From assembly GCA_002342505.1 (NCBI GenBank), contig DDQB01000060.1, positions 11,157 to 46,906 on the forward strand: a DNA stretch of 35,750 bases. Direction: 5' to 3'. The translations under genes and the position numbers were made by a program. Positions 31,622 through 35,750 of this stretch are shown here, one piece after another; position 1 is the first letter of the stretch; each line of letters opens with the position of its first letter. Source of the stretch: Acidaminococcaceae bacterium UBA2453. GTDB taxonomy: Bacteria; Bacillota; Negativicutes; Acidaminococcales; Acidaminococcaceae. The notes under the pieces are model-generated. The model did not search any database, had not been told where the DNA came from, and worked only from the letters and a program-made list of their open reading frames with translations.

Positions 31622-32836
31622 ATGAAACAGATAGAAGGCAGCGTGTGCGCTGCAAAAGGATTTACTGCAAACGGGATCTACTGCGGCATCCGGAAACGGA
31701 ACGATAAAAACGACCTGGCGCTGATCTTCAGTAAAGTGCCGGCCCATGCGGCGGCTGTTTATACGACGAACCTTGTGAAAGGCGCGCCTCTTACCGTGAC
31801 GAAACAGCACATTGCCGACGGCATCGCCCAGGCAGTGATCTGCAACAGCGGCAACGCCAATACCTGCAACAGCAACGGGATTGAGATTGCGGAACAGATG
31901 AGCGCGCTGGCTGCGGAAAAACTGGGAATCAAAGCCGAAGATGTGGTGGTTGCATCCACCGGCGTCATCGGACAGAAACTGAATATTACGCCGATTGCCG
32001 ACGGCATGGATAGTCTGGCAGAAGGATTGTCGGAAGCCGGCGATGAAGAAGCGGCCAAAGCCATCATGACCACCGACACGGTGATGAAAAAAATTGCAGT
32101 GGAATTTGAAATTGACGGCAAGGCCTGCCGCCTGGGCGGCATTGCCAAAGGCAGCGGCATGATCCATCCCAACATGGCCACTATGCTGGTGTTCATTACG
32201 ACGGACGCGGCTATTTCTGCTGACATGCTTCAGAAAGCGCTGAGCCACGATGTACAGAAGACCTTTAATATGCTGAGCGTGGACGGGGATACATCCACCA
32301 ATGACATGGTGGCGATCCTGGCGAACGGACTGGCTGGTAACGAAGAAATTACGGCGGAAGGCCCCGCCTTTGATACGTTTATGGAAGCCCTGAACACGGT
32401 GACCATTTCCCTTTGCCGCGATATTGCGGGAGACGGGGAAGGGGCGACGAAACTGCTGGAATGCGACGTGACAGGCGCCGCGGATGAAGCGACCGCTGCC
32501 GTTGTAGCCAAGAGTGTTATAACCAGCAGTCTGTTAAAGGCTGCCATGTTCGGCGCGGATGCCAACTGGGGCCGCGTACTGTGCGCCATCGGCTACAGCG
32601 GCGCCGATTTGGACGTGAATAAAGTAGACGTAGCGTTCCAGTCAGCCAAAGGGATCCTTCCGGTGTGTAAAAACGGAGCCGGCGTAGATTTTTCCGAGGA
32701 AACTGCCAAAGAAATATTGCTGGAAAAAGAAATTACGATCCTTGTGGACCTGAACAGCGGCAGCGCAAAAGCGACCGCCTGGGGCTGCGACCTGACCTAC
32801 GATTATGTAAAGATCAACGGCGACTATCGCTCGTAA
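31622..32836 (+). CDS. argJ: Bifunctional glutamate N-acetyltransferase / ornithine acetyltransferase
   Basis: A 404-residue precursor that cuts itself into alpha and beta chains. Cleavage is before T187 in HPNMATMLVFITTDA, which becomes the nucleophile. KGSGMIHPNMA, SVDGDTSTNDM and FGADANWGRVLCAIGYSG are conserved. It moves the acetyl group from N-acetylornithine to glutamate, running the cyclic arginine pathway, and may also use acetyl-CoA. GGAGG from the end of argC serves as ribosome site for ATG 31622; the GTG at 31619 directly before it is less likely. It is tightly coupled to argC. Confidence 0.96.
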   Translation: MKQIEGSVCAAKGFTANGIYCGIRKRNDKNDLALIFSKVPAHAAAVYTTNLVKGAPLTVTKQHIADGIAQAVICNSGNANTCNSNGIEIAEQMSALAAEKLGIKAEDVVVASTGVIGQKLNITPIADGMDSLAEGLSEAGDEEAAKAIMTTDTVMKKIAVEFEIDGKACRLGGIAKGSGMIHPNMATMLVFITTDAAISADMLQKALSHDVQKTFNMLSVDGDTSTNDMVAILANGLAGNEEITAEGPAFDTFMEALNTVTISLCRDIAGDGEGATKLLECDVTGAADEATAAVVAKSVITSSLLKAAMFGADANWGRVLCAIGYSGADLDVNKVDVAFQSAKGILPVCKNGAGVDFSEETAKEILLEKEITILVDLNSGSAKATAWGCDLTYDYVKINGDYRS

Positions 32837-32947
32837 CTGCTACAGGTATTTTTGAAAAGTTGCGACAGCGGAGTTCAAAGGAGCAGACCGGCGCAGAAAT
32901 GTTACGGTAATGGAATCATTGCCAGAGGGACAAAGAGGGGAAATGTT

Positions 32948-33811
32948 ATGCCATATTCTTACTCAAACGCGGAGCGGGCACAGATCCTGGTGCAGGCGCT
33001 GCCGTATATAAAAAAACACAGCGGGAAAATTGTAGTCATCAAATACGGCGGCAACGCCATGATCAACGAAACGCTGAAACAGCAGGTCATGGAAGACATC
33101 GTGCTGCTGTGGCATGTAGGCGTAAAAATCGTGCTGGTGCACGGCGGCGGGCCGGAGATCAACGACCTGATGAAACGCCTGGGGAAAAAAGCGGAATTCG
33201 TGGACGGCCTGCGGGTCACCGACAAAGAAACGGTGGATATTGTGGAGATGATCCTGGCAGGCAAAGTCAACAAATCCCTGGTGAACCTGCTGCAGATGCA
33301 CGGCGGCAATGCGGTAGGACTTTCCGGCGTGGACGGACGGCTCATTGAATGTACCGTAAAAGATGAAAGGCTGGGTTATGTAGGCGAAGTGACCCATGTG
33401 AACCCGAAACCGATTCTGGATCTGCTGGAAAAGGGATATATCCCCGTGGTTTCCACCATCGGTTGCGATGAAAAAGGAAACGCCTATAACATTAACGGGG
33501 ACACGGCGGCGGCCTGTATAGCCGGCGCGTTAAGCACCGAAACCTTCATCCTCATGACGGATGTACCCGGCATACTGCGGGACAAGGACGATGAAAAAAC
33601 GCTGATCCCTGCGATTACCATTGCCGAAGCGGCAAAGCTGAAGGAGGAAGGCATCATTGCGGGGGGCATGCTTCCCAAAGTAAAATGCTGCGAAGATGCC
33701 ATCAGCCACGGCGTAAAAAATGTAATTATCATGGACGGGCGCGTGCCTCATTCCATTCTGATGGAACTTCTTACAGATGAAGGCGCGGGCACGATGGTGA
33801 CAGGAGAGTGA
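32948..33811 (+). CDS. argB: Acetylglutamate kinase
   Basis: A 287-residue amino-acid kinase that phosphorylates N-acetylglutamate. IVVIKYGGNAM is the ATP phosphate loop, VLVHGGGPEIN the second glycine loop, and AYNINGDTAAACIAGAL and GGMLPKVKCCEDAI are family blocks. The N-terminal helix (AERAQILVQALPYIKKHSGK) is of the kind found in hexameric, arginine-inhibited kinases, so feedback inhibition by arginine is likely. AGAGGGG precedes ATG 32948; the frame upstream to 32852 is not supported. It lies 111 bases after argJ and 4 bases before argD. Confidence 0.96.
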   Translation: MPYSYSNAERAQILVQALPYIKKHSGKIVVIKYGGNAMINETLKQQVMEDIVLLWHVGVKIVLVHGGGPEINDLMKRLGKKAEFVDGLRVTDKETVDIVEMILAGKVNKSLVNLLQMHGGNAVGLSGVDGRLIECTVKDERLGYVGEVTHVNPKPILDLLEKGYIPVVSTIGCDEKGNAYNINGDTAAACIAGALSTETFILMTDVPGILRDKDDEKTLIPAITIAEAAKLKEEGIIAGGMLPKVKCCEDAISHGVKNVIIMDGRVPHSILMELLTDEGAGTMVTGE

Positions 33812-33815
33812 GAAC

Positions 33816-34982
33816 ATGAGCAACTTACAGGAACTGGATGCGAAATATGTAGCCAATACCTATGCCCGCTTCCCGGTGGAAATCGTCAGCGGGAAAGGCA
33901 GCATCGCCAAAGACGTAAACGGAAAAGAATACATTGACATGGGCTCCGGCATCGGCGTGACCAGCTTCGGCATCGCGGATGATATCTGGAAGCAGGCTGT
34001 CATTGAACAGCTGGGCAAAGTGCAGCACATGTCCAACCTGTATTACACGGAACCCTGCGTAAAGCTGGCGGAGATCCTCTGCGAAAAAACCGGAATGAAG
34101 AAGGTGTTTTTCAGCAATTCCGGCGGGGAAGCCAACGAGTGCGCCATTAAGGTGGCCCGTAAATACGCGGCAGAGAAAAAAGGGGCGGACTATTACACGA
34201 TCGTTACCCTGTGGAACAGTTTTCACGGGCGCACCCTCACCACCCTGGCCGCTACCGGGCAGGACCATTATCACGAACTGTTCCAGCCGCTGACCCCCGG
34301 CTTTGTACATGCGGCCGCCAACGATCTGGACAGCGTGAAACAGCTGGTAAGCGAACATAAGGTAGCAGGGATCCTCATTGAATGCATCCAGGGAGAAGGC
34401 GGCGTGAATCCGCTGACGCCGGAATTTATTAAAGGCGTAGATGCAATTTGCCACGCAAACGATATTGTGTTTATGGTGGACGAAGTGCAGACCGGTAACG
34501 GGCGTACGGGTAAATTATATTCGTATATGAATTTCGGTGTGCATCCGGATGTGGTCACTACGGCAAAGGGCATCGGCGGAGGCCTGCCCTTAGGCGCCTG
34601 CCTGATGGGGGAAAAAGTGGAGCATGTGCTGGGACACGGCGATCACGGTTCCACCTTCGGCGGCAATCCGGTTGCCTGCGCCGGGGCAGTGAGCATTCTG
34701 AACCGGATGGACGACGCATTCCTTGCGGAAGTGCAGCGGAAGGGAAAAATCCTGTTTGGCATGCTGGAAGGCGCGCAGGGAATCGAAGCGGTGACCGGCA
34801 TGGGGATGATGTGCGGCATCAAACCGGTGAAACCGGCGGGAGACATTGTAAAGAAATGCATTGACAAAGGCGTACTCTGTCTGACGGCGAAGGATAAGAT
34901 CCGCCTGCTGCCGGCGCTGAACATGCCGGAAGAGACGCTGGTGAAGGCGATTGAAATTATAAAAGAAGCCTGCGCGGAGTAA
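33816..34982 (+). CDS. argD: Acetylornithine aminotransferase
   Basis: A 388-residue class III PLP aminotransferase that makes N-acetylornithine from the semialdehyde with glutamate. K251 in TTAKGIGGGLPLGA binds PLP. SNSGGEANECAIKVARKY, NSFHGRT, IQGEGGVNPL and VDEVQTGNGRTGK are family motifs. The ribosome site (GGAGAG) overlaps the end of argB. It is the last gene of the operon; argF, argG and argH are not in this window. Confidence 0.95.
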   Translation: MSNLQELDAKYVANTYARFPVEIVSGKGSIAKDVNGKEYIDMGSGIGVTSFGIADDIWKQAVIEQLGKVQHMSNLYYTEPCVKLAEILCEKTGMKKVFFSNSGGEANECAIKVARKYAAEKKGADYYTIVTLWNSFHGRTLTTLAATGQDHYHELFQPLTPGFVHAAANDLDSVKQLVSEHKVAGILIECIQGEGGVNPLTPEFIKGVDAICHANDIVFMVDEVQTGNGRTGKLYSYMNFGVHPDVVTTAKGIGGGLPLGACLMGEKVEHVLGHGDHGSTFGGNPVACAGAVSILNRMDDAFLAEVQRKGKILFGMLEGAQGIEAVTGMGMMCGIKPVKPAGDIVKKCIDKGVLCLTAKDKIRLLPALNMPEETLVKAIEIIKEACAE

Positions 34983-34990
34983 CATAATAA

Positions 34991-35087
34991 AAAAACTGCA
35001 AGGCCGGCGCAATGCAAAACCGTCGTCGATTGCTATTTCATGGATTCATGTGCCTGTGGCTTCGAAACTCGGGCCTTTGCAGTTTTT
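34991..35087 (+). terminator. Terminator of the arg operon
   Basis: AAAAACTGCAAGGCC (34991-35005) pairs with 35072-35087 (GGCCTTTGCAGTTTTT) with one bulge, ending in five T. The loop is long (66 bases). Confidence 0.7.
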
Positions 35088-35120
35088 AATAATGTCACAA
35101 CAAAAGGAACAACAAAAATA

Positions 35121-35147
35121 CCGGACTATCGTTGCACGATAGCCCGG
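35121..35147 (-). terminator. Terminator of the DUF1508 gene
   Basis: CCGGACTATCG (35121-35131) pairs with CGATAGCCCGG (35137-35147), one mismatch. On the minus strand it is followed by TATTTTTGTTG. Confidence 0.75.
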
Positions 35148-35169
35148 TTCTTTACTATATCAGGGAATT

Positions 35170-35547
35170 TTATTTTGCTTCTTCTTTTACGATTTTTGCG
35201 TCCTGCGAATTTTTCTTTACAGAAGCAATGCCGTTGAGGCAGCTCTTCATGGCTTTGTAGCCTTCGCTGACGGCGATGATCTGACCGTTGGTCGCTTTCA
35301 AGCGGAAACGGAATTCGCCGGCTTTGTCTGCATACACTTCAAATTTCGGGTTCTTTTCCACTTTGAAGCCTTCTACCGTCTGATCTTCGATTGCGGCAAC
35401 CGGCGCATTTTTAATGACGCTTGCAATGCCGTTCTTGCAGCCGGAAGCGGATTTGTAAGTCTGCGAAGCCGCAATTACTTCACCGTTATTTGCCACGAGA
35501 TTGAAGCGCATACCTGCCTTGGTTTCTTTTACCAGAAATTTTCCCAT
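35170..35547 (-). CDS. YegP-like protein with two DUF1508 repeats
   Basis: A 125-residue cytosolic protein made of two DUF1508 (YegP) units, each a short beta sheet and helix. Unit 1 is residues 1-55 (RFNLVANNGEVIAASQTYKSASGCKNGIASVIKNA), unit 2 residues 66-120 (FRFRLKATNGQIIAVSEGYKAMKSCLNGIASVKKNS). The tail is Lys/Glu rich. The biochemical role is unknown; family members are small and often stress-related. I chose ATG 35547, after AAGGAGG; the frame runs upstream to 35613 over the leader. It is convergent with argD, with its own promoter and terminator. Confidence 0.85.
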   Translation of the reverse strand: MGKFLVKETKAGMRFNLVANNGEVIAASQTYKSASGCKNGIASVIKNAPVAAIEDQTVEGFKVEKNPKFEVYADKAGEFRFRLKATNGQIIAVSEGYKAMKSCLNGIASVKKNSQDAKIVKEEAK

Positions 35548-35574
35548 TTGGATTGCCTCCTTGCATATTTTTTT

Positions 35575-35589
35575 GAAACGATACGTTTC
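35575..35589. promoter_or_regulatory. Palindrome in the DUF1508 gene leader
   Basis: GAAACG and CGTTTC flank ATA, a perfect 6-bp inverted repeat 28 bases before the start codon. A candidate operator or short RNA hairpin; AACGAT/ATCGTTTCC repeats nearby at 35611-35620. Confidence 0.4.
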
Positions 35590-35628
35590 CTGAAGGAACC
35601 GCTGATGAAACATCGTTTCCCTATGCTC

Positions 35629-35657
35629 AAGATATCACGATTCATGAGAAAATTCAA
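35629..35657 (-). promoter_or_regulatory. Sigma-A promoter of the DUF1508 gene
   Basis: On the minus strand, TTGAAT (35657-35652), a 17-base spacer and TATCTT (35634-35629), about 80 bases before the start. Confidence 0.65.
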
Positions 35658-35676
35658 GTACATATGTCCTTGCAGC

Positions 35677-35750
35677 ACGAATTAATTTTAAGGAAGCGCT
35701 GGTTAATTCGTCCGCACGCTTACTTTGTATAAGCGATTCGCACGCAAGCA
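35677..35750 (-). repeat. Dispersed intergenic repeat, copy 4, running off the right edge
   Basis: 35692-35712 is the exact inverted copy of 30405-30425. It lies inside a hairpin of its own: ACGAATTAA (35677-35685) pairs with TTAATTCGT (35703-35711). Further right, TTCGCACGCAAGCA (35737-35750) matches 20675-20688 with one change. Confidence 0.6.

Noticed and set aside
1..35750. CRISPR array, prophage, transposase or defence island
   Set aside because: No regularly spaced repeats, integrase, transposase or nuclease/helicase cassette seen; the genes are mostly core metabolism and transport.

Overview
This window carries about 29 protein-coding genes on both strands and no rRNA or tRNA gene that I could see. 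Base composition is intermediate. Shine-Dalgarno sites are strong (AGGAGG type), promoters are sigma-A like and often have an extended -10 (TGnTATAAT), and intrinsic terminators are common. Low-GC Gram-positive signals appear together with diderm traits: a Sec-exported chelatase and two exported M48 peptidases. This fits a diderm Firmicute of the Negativicutes (Acidaminococcaceae/Veillonellaceae type). That placement is inference from gene content.

Left part (1-9.4 kb), metals and uptake. The left edge cuts a secreted CbiK-type cobaltochelatase, which follows a DtxR/MntR-family metal regulator on the minus strand. After an FkbM-type methyltransferase comes an ABC importer of the ferric-iron/AfuA class: two closely similar substrate-binding lipoproteins in tandem, a fused two-domain permease and an ATPase, closed by a terminator. 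A third, divergent binding lipoprotein follows with its own promoter, then a HAD-IIA phosphatase.

Middle (10.3-20.5 kb), wall recycling and assorted housekeeping. On the minus strand murQ, a MurP-like PTS EIIBC and mupG form a cell-wall amino-sugar recycling operon resembling the S. aureus MurNAc-GlcNAc route: uptake and phosphorylation, 6-phospho-muramidase cleavage, etherase. Then come lysA (plus strand), a ClC-type H+/Cl- antiporter and a BASS-family symporter (minus strand), and a YigZ plus PHP-domain pair (plus strand). The BASS gene has a structured leader of about 260 nt with an intrinsic-terminator hairpin.

Right part (20.8-35.7 kb). A small membrane protein, a class III CoA-transferase, two different M48 metallopeptidases and a cyclase-family hydrolase are followed by an SPFH protein with four zinc ribbons, pyruvate phosphate dikinase (ppdK), the arginine operon argC-argJ-argB-argD behind a consensus promoter with an ARG-box-like operator, and a YegP-like protein with two DUF1508 repeats.

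The most notable non-gene signals are two near-perfect parS (ParB) sites, 11 kb apart, which imply an origin-proximal location; the candidate attenuator in front of the BASS gene; a family of short dispersed intergenic repeats; and a cre-like operator before the SPFH gene. I saw no CRISPR array, prophage, transposase or recognisable defence system.
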